Below are positions 49,537 to 59,939 of a stretch of 64,000 nucleotides of DNA, piece by piece. A program made the translations under genes and the position numbers. The DNA comes from Persicaria tinctoria (lineage: Eukaryota; Streptophyta; Magnoliopsida; Caryophyllales; Polygonaceae). The notes beneath the pieces were generated by a model. That model ran no database searches and was not told where the DNA came from. It saw nothing but the letters and a program-made list of their open reading frames with translations. The stretch's first letter is position 1. Each line of letters begins with the position of its first letter. The stretch spans positions 64,775,038-64,839,037 of the forward strand of contig JBANSL010000007.1 in NCBI GenBank assembly GCA_037127255.1. The letters are read 5' to 3'.

Positions 49537-50548
49537 GAGGCCAATCTCCCTCTCTCTTTCCTTTTTCTCAACCAACTTTTCCATCACAGGTTGTGACATC
49601 TCTACTTCTCTACTTTGTTAGTAAGAGGTGCTTTCTCTTCTTTTGACAAACGATAAGAGCTGTTGTTGTTTATTAAATTGTTAGACGGTGAATAGAGTAA
49701 TTTACTCTTATTCATTCATGTAGCTTGTTCAACTTTAGTTTGATGCTATTTTGTATTGTATAATTAATGTATGTAAATTATGTAATTTTAACAGTTTATT
49801 ATATATGTAAATTTGAATAATTATGTATATATAAATTTATATAATTAATGAAATTGTATTATATAGGTAAATTGTGTAATATTTTTTTTTCCAAAAAATT
49901 TGGGACTTTTTAGCCCGGATCGGAAGAATTCAGACTAAAAAACAGTTTTTTATTTTTATTTTTTTTGCAAATGATTTAGCTACGGCAATGTACTGTAGCA
50001 TAGTTGGTTGTCTCTAAGCAAGCTTCACCTAGCCGTCGCTTAGCCGTAGCTAGATTAGTTGCTTCGGCTATCTGCCGAAGCTAGTGTCTATTTGCTACCG
50101 CCAGTTGGCTACCCCTTGATTTCTTGTAGCTAAGCCGAAGCTAAAGCCCTTTCGCTACCACAAAGAGGCTTTTGGCTACGGTTATTTGCCGAAGCGAATA
50201 AGTTTTTTTTTTTGTAGTGTTTTTCTACAATATCTTGAATGAGAGAAATGTTCTCCTCTGTTGCAAGCCTCAATTTCTTTTTCTTCATCTCTCGTTCTCT
50301 CTAATTGATCGTGTTCTCTGCTTGAATCAATTAGTCTTTACAAACATTGGATTCTCATAAATTCAGGCACATTCTACTTTGAGATCCATCGGTGCAAATT
50401 TCCTATAGCAAAATTACTCCTTTTCTTATTCGAATAATCGTTTTTTAATCAATTTAACACTTTTTAGGGAAGTTTGACTAATTTATATAAAATTTAATAT
50501 TCTATAGAGTTTTTAACTCCTTAAAGTACGTGTTAGACACAGTGGTGG

Positions 50549-51493
50549 ATCTAGGAATTTTCTTAGGGGGGCTAAAAATTTTTTTGAGAATTTGTTTGTC
50601 AAATATACCATATATGTATGTATGAAAAATAATTTGTTTATAAATATATTAGAAAAAAATCTTAAATTCGTGATTTAAATAGTCAGTTTTTGTAAGAAAA
50701 ACAAAAATTATAAAAAAATAGATTTTTTTTATATTTATATATAGGACATAATGTTTTTTTTTTAAATATATTGGATAAAATTTTAAATTTGTTATTTAAT
50801 TAGACATTTTTAGCAGAAGAAAACTAGGAGAAACAAAAATTATTTATAAAAATAAGGCTAAAGAGGTTTGAACTCATGACCTCAAGGTAATAAATACACC
50901 TCCATACCAACTAACTAACTAAGCTAAACTGCATTTGTGATGTCTTATTCCTTTTACATTCTTTTATCGATAAAATTAGTAAAAATTACCGAAAAAAATC
51001 CATTTTTTTTTACGTTTTTCTTCAAGGCAAGGGGTTTCAGCTAGACATGGCCACGGGTTCGACCCACCGGGTCTACAGGTCCGACCCGCCGAGTCGAGAA
51101 CCCAGGGGACATGACTCGAACCCTAACCCGAAAATATCATGGGTTGATGGGTTCGGGTCGACCCAACAGGTCAAATTATTAAAAAAAAATTTAAAAAAAA
51201 ATTAACTATTAAAAATAAATATAAATAAATAAATGATATATGAAGATAAAATCTTCTCAACACATTTTATTAGTTTGATATGAAGTGTTAAAAAAGTAGG
51301 AAACAAGCGAAGTGGGAGAAATAAGATAGTAGGATACATATATATAGCCTCAAGGCTTCTCATTCTAACTCCATATTTTCAATGTGGGAGGAAGTCTTTG
51401 TCCCACATTGGAAATGAGGGGATAGAAGGAAGACTTTCAAGTCTATAAAAGGAGAAGAATGGGGGTTTGTTTGAACCACATTGCCACTGCATA
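50549..51493. other. Decayed transposon sequence
   Basis: It begins GATCTAGGAATTTTCTTAGG with a run of G and AT-rich DNA, a pattern common in decayed plant elements. 51050-51175 is rich in GACCC(G/A)CCGGGTC-type palindromes, repeated at 51900-52040. 51377-51414 is a short inverted repeat (TTTCAATGTGGGA / TCCCACATTGGAAA). Confidence 0.45.
50875..50942 (-). repeat. tRNA-like relic (A- and B-box-like)
   Basis: The minus strand contains TAGCTTAGTTAGTTAGTTGG, which resembles a tRNA A-box region, and about 45 bp later GAGTTCAAACC, which resembles the B box GGTTCGANTCC. The stem sequences do not fold as a proper tRNA by eye, so it is at most a tRNA-derived remnant such as a SINE head. Confidence 0.4.
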
Positions 51494-51746
51494 CTCCCTT
51501 CGTTCGACAAAACTTGTCGTTTTAGAGTTTTGTTTTTGTTCGGAAAAACTTGTCATTTTAGATATTTTTGCTTCTACTTTACTAAAATGCCCTTGATTTG
51601 ATTGATGTGTTGTGAGTTGTAATTTTTGATAAAGTAAAAAGTAGAGTAATAAATGGGGGTAAATTGGTAAAAAAGGAGTATAATTATTAGCTTTATTAAA
51701 AGTTGTGTGGAGAGTTAAAATGACAAGTTTTGCCGAACGGAGGGAG
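51494..51746. mobile_element. Stowaway-type MITE, 253 bp, copy B
   Basis: Ends CTCCCTTCGTTCG / CGAACGGAGGGAG with TA duplications at 51492-51493 and 51747-51748. It has the same 253-bp length and general layout as copy A, including subterminal AACTTGTCGTTTTAG motifs, but is more diverged. It lies within the region bounded by the GACCCGCCGGGTC-rich segments. Confidence 0.88.
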
Positions 51747-51894
51747 TATTAGTTTATGTAATATTATAAATGTGAATTATTCTAAGAATAATTACATAAT
51801 AAATATAAATTTATTTTATTAAAAATAAAATTTTCAAAATTTAATAATTACAAATTTATTTTATTAAAAATAAAATTTTCAAATTTTTTTTTTC

Positions 51895-52045
51895 AAATGG
51901 TAGGTCGACCCGCCGGGTCACGGATTATCTTTTCCCCGACCCTAACCCTGACCCTCAACCTGAGTCAACCCTTCGACCCTTGGACCCTGACCCGTTGGGT
52001 CACCAACCCGGCGGGTCACCGACCCGGTGGGTCATGGGTTGAATG
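51895..52045. repeat. GACCCGNCGGGTC-rich segment
   Basis: Repeated GACCCG and CGGGTC blocks, including GACCCGCCGGGTCA, CAACCCGGCGGGTCACC and GACCCGGTGGGTCATGG, echo the set at 51050-51175 in opposite arrangement. The two sets probably are the ends of one non-autonomous DNA element of about 1 kb, interrupted by MITE copy B. No target duplication could be fixed. Confidence 0.5.
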
Positions 52046-52430
52046 TAAATGAGATCAAAAGAGTTTCACATCGATAGTAGTATATAAGATAGTAAATTAC
52101 TTTTTTTTATTACCAATTATCCCTTCACGGGCGTTTGTCAGCGCATCGGCACATGCTGTACGTACGTCCAGTTAATTCTGTAAATTATGACCTCGTGCGT
52201 GTTCATTCATGAATCCTACCTAGCTAGCTACTTCGATCATCAATTCATAACTAATTAACATTCACTCATGGTTGTTACTTGTAACAATTCTAAATGATCT
52301 GCGGATTGCATGTGAAAGCTGGTGATTGACCTGTATATTAAACCGAAAGTAGTTTTGAAACAATTTGTGAAAAACTTCTTTCACCTAATTAACAAAATTT
52401 AATACGAAAAAGAATGGTCTTATTTAAATA
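52046..52430. other. Intergenic, no feature recognised
   Basis: AT-rich sequence between the repeat segment and the next MITE. No open frame or repeat of note. Confidence 0.5.
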
Positions 52431-53028
52431 CTCCCTCCGTTAATCAAAATATGTCGTTTTAGACATTTGCACATTATTTAAGAAAGCAAATAAAAGCAAA
52501 CAAAAATACACATATACCCCTAATTATTACTTTACTTTTCCACTTTATTGAAAACTACAACTAAAAAACATCTAATCATGACAAGGGTAATTTTGGAAAG
52601 TGAACACCAAAATACCTAAGAGCATCCGCATCCATGGAACCCAATTCGGTTTCTTAACTCCCCTTTTTATCTTTCTCTCTCCTTAAGAAACCCAACTTAA
52701 TTTTTTACCCACATCCCTACAACCCATTTTATTATAAACTAAATAATATAAAATTAAAAATATCTTCTCCACTTATCCAAAACCCCCCACTTTCTCTTTC
52801 CTACCCTCTCACACATGCTTCTTTATCCATCAACTAGGGTGTTTAAAGGTTTATTACTAAGGAACCTATCAAATCATTCCTTATACTACTTTTTACAAAT
52901 GTAATATAATAATAATAGGTTTCTACATTTTTTGGTTAAGGAACTCCCAATGCACATGCTCTAAAACGACAAGTTTTTCTTAACAAGATTTTACTCCTAA
53001 AACGACATGTTTTTCTTAACGAAGGGAG
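52431..53028. mobile_element. Stowaway-type MITE, copy C, containing a nested element
   Basis: Ends CTCCCTCCGTTAA / TTAACGAAGGGAG with TA duplications (52429-52430, 53029-53030). After removal of the nested element (342 bp) and one 3-bp duplication the MITE is 253 bp, identical in length to copy A. It is closely similar to copy A read on the opposite strand. Confidence 0.93.
52620..52961. mobile_element. Tourist-like MITE nested in Stowaway copy C
   Basis: The ends GAGCATCCGCATCC / GGGAGTTC...ATGCTC are imperfect inverted repeats (GAGCATCCGCATCCATGG against GAGCATGTGCATTGGGAG). The target duplication is TAA (52617-52619, 52962-52964), as for PIF/Harbinger-type elements. Stowaway copy A has the uninterrupted site (AATACCTAAAACGAC on its minus strand), which confirms both borders. 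Confidence 0.9.
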
Positions 53029-53030
53029 TA

Positions 53031-53811
53031 TATTATAGTCAACCATACATTTATTATTTAGTTAATCATTAAAGGTTTTGAACATACTTCTCTTTATCAA
53101 CTAAATTAAGTTATTTTTACTATTTTTAGGCTCATTTATCTTTAAAATTGGTAAAAATTACTTTAAAAATAATACAAAAATTTTCATTGCCTTTGGTTTT
53201 TAGATTAAGGGGATTCAGCCGCAACAACCCCCTAAATCTGCCATGTAGTTCCACAAAAACTTTCTAAATCTGACATGTCAATCAACAAACTAGTCAGATG
53301 GAATTGGATCTGGTAGAGTTGAATATTAAATCCATAGATGGAGTTGGACAAATCTCAACCGTTGAAAAAATAATTGACGGTTAAATTTGTCCCGCTCCTT
53401 CACCCCACCCCCTCCCCCACTTTTTTTTTTTCTTTTAATTAATTTTTTATGAGTGTAAAACTCAACTCAATCCATAAATTTAATAGCTAAATTAATGGGA
53501 TTCAGACCCGTCAAAACTTGAACGGTAAGTATTAAGTAGAGTTGAACTTCATGGAGTTAATATTTAACTAATTTTAGATAAAGCTATTTTTATCAACAAC
53601 CATGGAATTCGCGGCTTAGAAAATTCTAATGTTTTGCATGTGCATCATGTGCATGCATGATTTTGTTTCATCGATCACATATATCCTCAATAAGTATCTA
53701 CTCCTATCCGGCCGTATCCCATACAATAATAAAATAATTTTTTTTATCACAGTAAAAAAAAATCCATCTAAATATTTACCCAATTAGCTTCTGCCATGTC
53801 AATAAATAATA
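53031..53811. other. Intergenic, no gene recognised
   Basis: AT-rich DNA with a poly-T run at 53420-53435. No open frame of interest and no terminal repeats found. Confidence 0.5.
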
Positions 53812-54097
53812 CTCCCTCCGTCTCCAAAAACAAGTCGTTTTAGACTAGTTGAGTTGTATCAAAATACATGTCGTTTTAGGTTTTCTAGGTAGGGGGATAA
53901 TACTGTAATGATTTGTATTGGTTTTTGTGTTGTTGATTTTTTAAAAGAGTTTGATTGGTTAAAAAATATAGTGGGTATTTAAAAACAATAAAATTAATGA
54001 AAAAAATTAGTGGAATGATGATGTTGATGGATGGGCGAGTGTTTTATTAAAACTAGTGCACAATGCTAAAACGACTTGTTTTTCGAGACGGAGGGAG
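53812..54097. mobile_element. Stowaway-type MITE, 286 bp, copy D
   Basis: Ends CTCCCTCCGTCTC / GAGACGGAGGGAG, with TA on both sides (53810-53811, 54098-54099) and subterminal AAACAAGTCGTTTTAG. It is longer than the 253-bp copies and belongs to a different subfamily. Confidence 0.9.
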
Positions 54098-54197
54098 TAC
54101 CACATATGCACCCACATATTTACATTTACTTTAGAAAGTTTACGTACATGTCTTCTAAATTAGGCAATTTTTTAAATGATTGTTACATGACTTACTA

Positions 54198-54306
<109 letters not shown>

Positions 54307-54949
54307 TATTCCATATTGAAGAATAAAATATTTTAACAAAAGAATTGTATAAAAAAATGTTTTAGGCCAAATATTTGTCTAACTTTTTTTTTTATTTGAC
54401 ATGTTTATATTGGCACATATTTTTTTTATTTGAAATACATTAAATAATGGGCTATTTATTATTTTTCAAATATTTTATCAGTGATTATTTTTGTTTGTTA
54501 ATAAGAAAGTTTCATTTCATGAATGCTAAAAAGGTATTTTTAAAATGTTAAGATTTTTTTTATAACTTTTTACATATGAAAAAAGGTCATGGGTGATTCT
54601 TTAAAAGAATAACAAATTTATGGGTGGTTTTATGTAAATTTTTATTTTAAGGGTGATTTTGTAAAAAATAACCTATTTTAAGGGTGGTCCTCAGTCCCTT
54701 AATGGGGCATTTTCTAAAATGACCATATTTAAAGCTTTTATTAGTAAATTGTCCACCAAAGTTTTCAAATGGCAAAATGTCCACCTCCCTTCCCTTGCCC
54801 CTTGTGCTCCCCCCAACACACGCGCCAGTTGCCCCTTGTGCCTCCCTCTTTTTTCAGCATTTTATTTTTATTTTTTTCCCCACGTCTGCGATTCGATATC
54901 GGAGTTGTTGAAATTAGCTTTTTTTTTTTGCGTTGCTGAAATTGTTGTT
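54307..54949. other. AT-rich intergenic stretch
   Basis: No gene recognised. Contains the repeated phrase AAGGGTG(G/A)TT (54587-54690) several times. Confidence 0.4.
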
Positions 54950-54957
54950 GTAATTGC

Positions 54958-55650
54958 TAGGGGTGGGCACAAATCCCGCAAATCCCGTCCCGTCCCGCAT
55001 CCCGTCCCGATCCCGGTGGGATTTGAAAAAAAAAATTCAATCCCGTCCCGATCCCGTCCCGCAAAAATTACGAGGGACGGGACGCGGGACGAAGAGTTCA
55101 AATCCCGCAAATCCCGTCCCGTCCCGCATATATATAAAAATTTATATATATAATTAAAATTAATAAAAAACATATAAGAATATATTTATATAATATATTA
55201 TACCTTAACATTTATTTAAATCTAAAATTTAATTAAAATTAAAATAATGATAAAACATCCAAAGATGAAATAACTAAAATAAGACCTACTGTATCAAATT
55301 AGTAATGGATTAATTATATACTGTAGTACTTTGTGTTTTCCTACTTACTGTATTTGTATTGGCTTTGCTAGTTGCTACTACGTATTACTGTATTTTTTTT
55401 CCAGTAAACACTTACTGTATAATAATTTTAATTTTCACTTGCCATTTTTCAAGTTAATTGGATAGTTTGTTAATTATTTTTTACGAGGGACAAATCCCGT
55501 CCCGTCCCGATCCCGTCCCGTCCCGTGAGGGATAAGACCCGGCGGGATTTGAAAAAAAAAATCGATCCCGTCCCGATCCCGTCCCGCAAAAAATACGCGG
55601 GACGGGACGCGGGATTACCCCAATCCCGTCCCGTCCCATGCCCACCCCTA
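54958..55650. mobile_element. hAT-type non-autonomous element with CCCGT-rich ends
   Basis: Terminal repeats TAGGGGTGGGCA / TGCCCACCCCTA and a perfect 8-bp duplication GTAATTGC (54950-54957 and 55651-55658) define a 693-bp hAT-type element. Both ends carry arrays of ATCCCGTCCCG units (54975-55130, 55493-55635) in inverted arrangement around an AT-rich middle without coding sequence. Confidence 0.95.
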
Positions 55651-55946
55651 GTAATTGCTGAAAATAGCTTCTTTTTCTTTTCGCTTCAGCACTTCGACAC
55701 CTGAGTTGTTCAAGTGCTGAAATAATTTTTTTTTTCCACGTCACCACTTTGCATTCACTTTTTTGGTGTATATGATAAGAGCCTTTGACAACAAGCACAA
55801 GCAAATTTCAACAATAGAAGGCAAAAAAAATGTTTTTTTAGAGTGGACTCCAATTAAGAAGACTTGGGCAGCAAAATTAACAACGTGCTCATATTGAGTT
55901 TTTAGAGTGAACTTCAATTTCAACATTTCTGGACTTTTAAATCTTC

Positions 55947-56491
55947 GTAAGACGTTGCGGAGAACGGTCCGCATTAGGATGCGGAGTCCCTAACTTACAT
56001 GTAAATAAAAATAAAATAATAATAATAATAATTAATCAACAAGCTACGCAACCACATTACTGGAGTAAAATTTAATGATTCATAACAAAATCTCCTAATT
56101 ACTTTATTTTTATTTGACTTTAAAATAAAACGGGAGTATTTGAATGCAATGAAATCAATATGGGAGGCCCCATTTTTCTAGGTCGTCTGAAATTATTTTT
56201 CTTATTACTTCCTCATTTGCACCTTTTATTTTTTCAATGTATGATGTATCTACGAAGCCAATTATGATCATAACATACAACAAACCCAACGTTCATCTGC
56301 TTCCACGGCATTGATTTGGCATCATGCATTGATTGGCAGATTGATAGAGTTGGGAAATGAATGAAACATTGACAGATAGATAGAGTTGGAAGTTCCGCAC
56401 TAGTTTACGTAGCTTGTTGAGTAATTTTTTTTTTTACATATAGGTTATGGACTCCGTATTCTAACACGGACTTCTCTCCGCAACGTCTTGC
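55947..56491. mobile_element. Element with about 58-bp imperfect terminal inverted repeats
   Basis: 55947-56005 and 56432-56491 are inverted repeats sharing AAGACGTTGCGGAGA, CGGAGTCC and TAA(C/-)(T/C)TA(C/T)ATGTAAA. The length of about 545 bp and the long TIRs suggest a small Mutator-like MITE. The target duplication was not resolved. Confidence 0.65.
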
Positions 56492-56748
56492 AGACGTTTT
56501 ATCGATGACTTTTTAGGGCGTTCTTGACCCGATGCCCGGTGATATCCGTAAGAGGCAGTAGAGCTCAGTCCGCAGGGAGTTGCGAAGTTTAGCGGTGTAT
56601 CCAGTAAAAATTAACGGTATATTTATCAATCTTTTTTTTTGTTCGGCACTGGGTGTACGTTTTGTTCGGTACTGGACTACGCTTAATTGTGAAATCTTTG
56701 TTGAGTTGATAGCATATCTCAATATAAATCCAAATACAAATACAAGAT

Positions 56749-56864
56749 TATTCTAGAAGATCACATATACTACGAACCAAAAAAAAAAAAAGATCACATA
56801 TACCGACTATTCTAGAAGATCACATATACTACGAACCAAAAAAAAAAAAAGATCACATATACCC
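56749..56864 (+). repeat. Tandem duplication, about 57 bp x 2
   Basis: Two copies start TATTCTAGAAGATCACATAT and include ACTACGAACC plus a 13-A run. It lies 220-340 bp upstream of the UGT start codon and could affect its promoter. Confidence 0.9.
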
Positions 56865-56953
56865 AAATATTTTACAAGAGATATTATCCTTATTATTCCC
56901 CGATTCTTCATTTAATTCCTATCACATGTATGTGCAAATTAACCCCTCTTGTT

Positions 56954-56962
56954 TATATATAT
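56954..56962 (+). promoter_or_regulatory. Probable TATA box of the UGT gene
   Basis: TATATATAT in a plant-like context (GTTTATATATATTG), 125 bp before the ATG at 57087. This would give a leader of roughly 90-100 bases. Confidence 0.45.
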
Positions 56963-57086
56963 TGACTGATCCATCGACCTTATACATCATTATATCATCA
57001 ATTAACCTTTACTAAAAAAACCTTACTCTTAAAAAAAGAGTTGCCTTTATATCCTTCGTTCCTTCCTACTGCTACGCTTTTCGGAA

Positions 57087-58621
57087 ATGCCGATCCACAA
57101 CCGTCAACGTCCGCCGCACGTCCTCCTAGTGGCCTTCCCCATTCAGAGCCACATAAACCCGGCACTCGAGTTCGCCGGCCACCTCATCCACTCGGGCGCC
57201 CTCGTGACGTTCGTCACCACCGTCACCGCTGCCAAACTCATGAACAAGTCCTGCCGGGCCACCCTCACCGGCCTCTCGTTTGCCACCATCTCCGACGGCT
57301 ACGACGACGACCTCCAAACGTCCGGCGTCAATCTCAACTCGAATGATTACAAGTCGAGCCTCAGGCGCCGCGGCTCCGAGACTCTCTCCGACCTCATTAC
57401 CGCCGGGCCGCGCTACACGTGCGTCGCCTACACTCTCATCGCCATGTCTTGGGTGGCTACCGTGGCGCGCCACCACAACACACCGTCCGCTGTCTTGTGG
57501 ATCCAAAACGCTGCGTTGCTGTCCATCTACTACCACTACATCAACGGATACGGTGACGTCATCGACCACTGTGACGAAAATGACCCTGATTGGACCATCG
57601 AATTGCCTTCCCTGCCACCGCTCCACGTAACCGACCTCCCGTCCTTCCTCGCGCCATCGAATACGTTCAGGTTCGTCTGCGAATCGATCAAGGAGCAGTT
57701 CGATGAGCTCAAGAAGGACGATAACCCGATCGTGGTAGTTAACACGTTCGACTCGCTCGAGCACGAAATCATCGAATCGCTCAAACACTGCTTCAAGATC
57801 TTGGCGATTGGGCCGCTCCTTCCGATTTCGGCCAAAACGACGAGTTTGAGGATTGACATGTTCAATCGCTCCGAGGATGATTACATGGCGTGGCTCGACA
57901 CGAAGCCTGATAATTCGGTGGTGTACGTATCTTTCGGGAGCGTATTAGTGCTGTCGAGGACTCAGCTTGAGGAGCTTGCTGAGGCGCTCCTCGACACTGG
58001 GAGGCCGTTCCTTTGGGTGATAAGGGCAAAGGGCGATACCGAAGAGAAAGACAGTGAAGAAGATGAGAAGCTTTCGAGATGGGACGAGTTGCTGAAGAAA
58101 GGAATGGTGATTTCATGGTGTTCCCAATTGGAAGTGTTATCACACAGGTAAAACTTATATATTTCCTGTGAGGTTTTATTTTAAAACCAATTCAATATTA
58201 ATTATTTTTAACTCTAATGAGTAGGGCGGTGGGGTGTTTCGTGACGCACTGTGGCTGGAACTCAACAATGGAGAGCCTGGCAGCGGGAGTGCCAACGGTG
58301 GGGGTGCCGCAATGGACGGACCAACTGACAAATGCGAAGATGTTGGAGAGCGTGTGGAGGACTGGGGTGAGGGTGACGGTCAAGGGGGTCGTGGCGGAGG
58401 ATAAGGTGGTTGGGAGGGAGGAGATGCGGCGGTGTGTGGAGGAGGTGATGACGAGCGAGGAGATGCGGGCGAATGCGAGGAGGTGGCGGGAGAGGGCGGT
58501 GGAGGCGGCCAAGGAGGGCGGTTCGTCAGAGGTGAATCTTAGAGGGTTCGTGCAGGAGGTTCAGAGAATGTCGCCAACCCGGTTCGATGCAGATGAAGAA
58601 GCCGTACGTGATCATGTGTAG
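57087..58621 (+). CDS. UDP-glycosyltransferase, UGT75-like (group L), two exons
   Basis: Joining 57087-58147 to 58225-58621 gives 485 residues, the usual UGT length. The enzyme transfers a sugar from a UDP-sugar to a small acceptor in the cytosol. The N-terminal domain has the catalytic histidine at His22 in [10 protein letters not shown], where most relatives have QGHINP. Residues 112-155 ([11 protein letters not shown]...[13 protein letters not shown]) follow the pattern of UGT75 enzymes. The C-terminal domain has the 44-residue PSPG box at 344-387, from [10 protein letters not shown] to PQWTDQ, including HCGWNS (362-367) and Glu370. Its last residue is Gln387, which usually indicates UDP-glucose. 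UGT75 members act on anthocyanin 5-O positions, crocetin, IBA or ABA; the acceptor here cannot be told. I chose ATG 57087 because it is the first in frame and gives the normal distance to His22. Exon 1 is GC-rich compared with its surroundings, and no break is seen. Confidence 0.93.
58148..58224 (+). other. UGT intron (77 bp, phase 2, within the PSPG box)
   Basis: GTAAAACTT...GAGTAG, AT-rich, with in-frame stops (TAA directly after the exon). Removing it joins CACAG to GGCGGTG and restores [16 protein letters not shown], so splicing is required. It splits Arg354, ten residues into the PSPG box. Confidence 0.95.
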
Positions 58622-58736
58622 TTTGTGTACTGACTCGGGAAGTTTGTTTTGGTCTGGAATCTGGATGGTGTAATGAAATGAAACCATTCCGGAATGACTC
58701 ACCGGAAATGACTTGTGGGTAGTACCCTTAGTCTCC

Positions 58737-58747
58737 GGTTCGAACCC
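58737..58747 (+). repeat. Pol III B-box-like sequence in UGT 3' region
   Basis: GGTTCGAACCC, a perfect B-box match, inside GTCTCCGGTTCGAACCCCGG. No convincing A box or tRNA fold surrounds it. It is possibly a SINE remnant within the 3' UTR. Confidence 0.4.
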
Positions 58748-58793
58748 CGGAATGACCGCTCTTTATTTACCAATTCCAAGGATAGTGTAATGA

Positions 58794-58799
58794 AATAAA
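58794..58799 (+). terminator. Polyadenylation signal of the UGT gene
   Basis: AATAAA within AATGAAATAAAGC, 173 bp after the stop codon. A related AATGAAATGAAACC lies nearer, at about 58671. Confidence 0.5.
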
Positions 58800-58818
58800 G
58801 CATTAATTTGCTCATTTC

Positions 58819-59011
58819 TGTATTCTTGTTGGTTTTAATATCAACCGGTTAAGGTTGTTTGATTTACTTGGAAATAAAAGTATGTATTCTTGTTGGTTTT
58901 AATGTCAAGTTGTTAAGGTTGTTTGATTTACATTTATTTGGAAATGAAATTATGTATTCTCGTTGGTTTTAATCTCAAGTTGTTAAAGCTGTTTGATTTA
59001 CTAGGAAATAA
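58819..59011 (+). repeat. Tandem repeat, three units of 64-70 bp
   Basis: Units begin TGTATTCTTGTTGGTTTTAA (58819), then at 58883 and 58953 with small changes, each containing GTTGTTTGATTTAC and GGAAAT(A/G)AAA. Confidence 0.88.
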
Positions 59012-59094
59012 AATGAACCTTTAAGGACTTAATCCAGTTGGATTAGATGTAATCGTAGAATGGATCAGGGTATGTATGTATGTATATGTGTGTG

Positions 59095-59885
59095 TGTATG
59101 CAATTTGCCACAAATCTAAATCCCACCCGCTTAAAAACCTTCAATACTCATATCTCAATCTAAATCCCACCCATGTAAAAACCATGAGCGACTTATATAA
59201 TACCAATTAGGAAAAAAGTAAACCACTGACTACTTTTGATGCGGAATTCTTTTGGTCTCATTCACATCTCTCAACAGCTCTTGTCTTCTGCAATTTCGTA
59301 CTTCTTTGTTCCTGGCAACAAAATCTTAAAGTTGAAATTGCGTGCTTGAGTGCCCTATATGGCCCTTGTAGTCCCGACCACCTACTCCATCCATACGGGT
59401 TATCCCCTGCTTAGACATTGTGTTCTTGGGGTGGGTACTCTATCCCAGAATCCTCCCTAAGGTTTCTAAACTGATACTTTTGAAAATTATTACTAGAAAC
59501 CGTAGCACCATCTACACAAACTAGAAAAGTCAGAAATAAAGACGGTGTCATGATCGACTTGATGATTGTGCCACCTAAAAATGGTCTTCAATGAAGTTTT
59601 GTGCGTGAAATTGTAGGTGAATCGGCAAAATAGTGTGGGGCCAGATTTCACAACGTCTTAATATATAAATCGGTGGTCTACTTCTTCTATTGCTAATTAG
59701 TATTATATAGGTCCCTACTAGTACATGTACGTTCGTGATTTTTACGCGGGTGAGATTTAGATTTGTGATATGAGTGTTGAAAAATTGCAGGTTTTTATGC
59801 GGATAGGATTCAAATTTGTGGCAGGTTTTTACGCGGGTGGGATTTATATTTGTGACATGGGTGTTGAATAGAGAAATTGCATACA
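59095..59885. mobile_element. Inverted-repeat element with iterated termini
   Basis: The left end (59095-59190) and right end (59730-59885) are inverted. Both contain repeated ACAAATCTAAATCCCACCCG-type units (AAATCCCACCC(G/A)(C/T)(G/T)TAAAAACC) and the ATGCAATTT border. The iterated termini resemble foldback or Mutator-like elements. There is no coding sequence. The exact borders and target duplication are unresolved. Confidence 0.55.
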
Positions 59886-59939
59886 TATAACATATATACC
59901 CTAATCAATTGTTAGGCATGATTAAAACCTTTGTGAAAC

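Larger units (their letters stand above)
46650..50219. mobile_element. CACTA-like element carrying PSRP1-like and NXD1-like fragments
   Basis: Ends CACTACAAAAAAAAAA...TTTTTTTTTTTGTAGTG, with target duplication TTT (46647-46649, 50220-50222). The empty site is preserved near 42470. Subterminal GCTTCGG/CCGAAGC and GTAGC motifs fill 46670-46880 and 49978-50205. The length is 3570 bp. There is no transposase. The interior carries exon fragments of two nuclear genes for plastid proteins, in the plus orientation. Confidence 0.9.
46501..50548 (+). mobile_element. Copia 3' LTR and adjoining sequence, interrupted by CACTA-like element
   Basis: It starts TGTTGAAGATGAAGAG directly after the polypurine tract. 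A TATA-like ATATATAAATAGCTCC lies at about 46607-46622. At 46650-50219 a CACTA-like element is inserted; the LTR sequence resumes TTTTCTACAATATCTTGAAT and matches the left copy at 42470 onward. The exact LTR end is unclear because the left and right copies stay similar until about 50548. Confidence 0.75.

Noticed and set aside
50875..50942. Possible tRNA gene on the minus strand
   Set aside because: A- and B-box-like blocks exist, but no proper cloverleaf or anticodon stem can be drawn; kept only as a relic.
57126..57788. 220-codon antisense frame within the UGT gene
   Set aside because: GC-rich codon structure of the real gene produces it; the sense strand carries clear UGT motifs.
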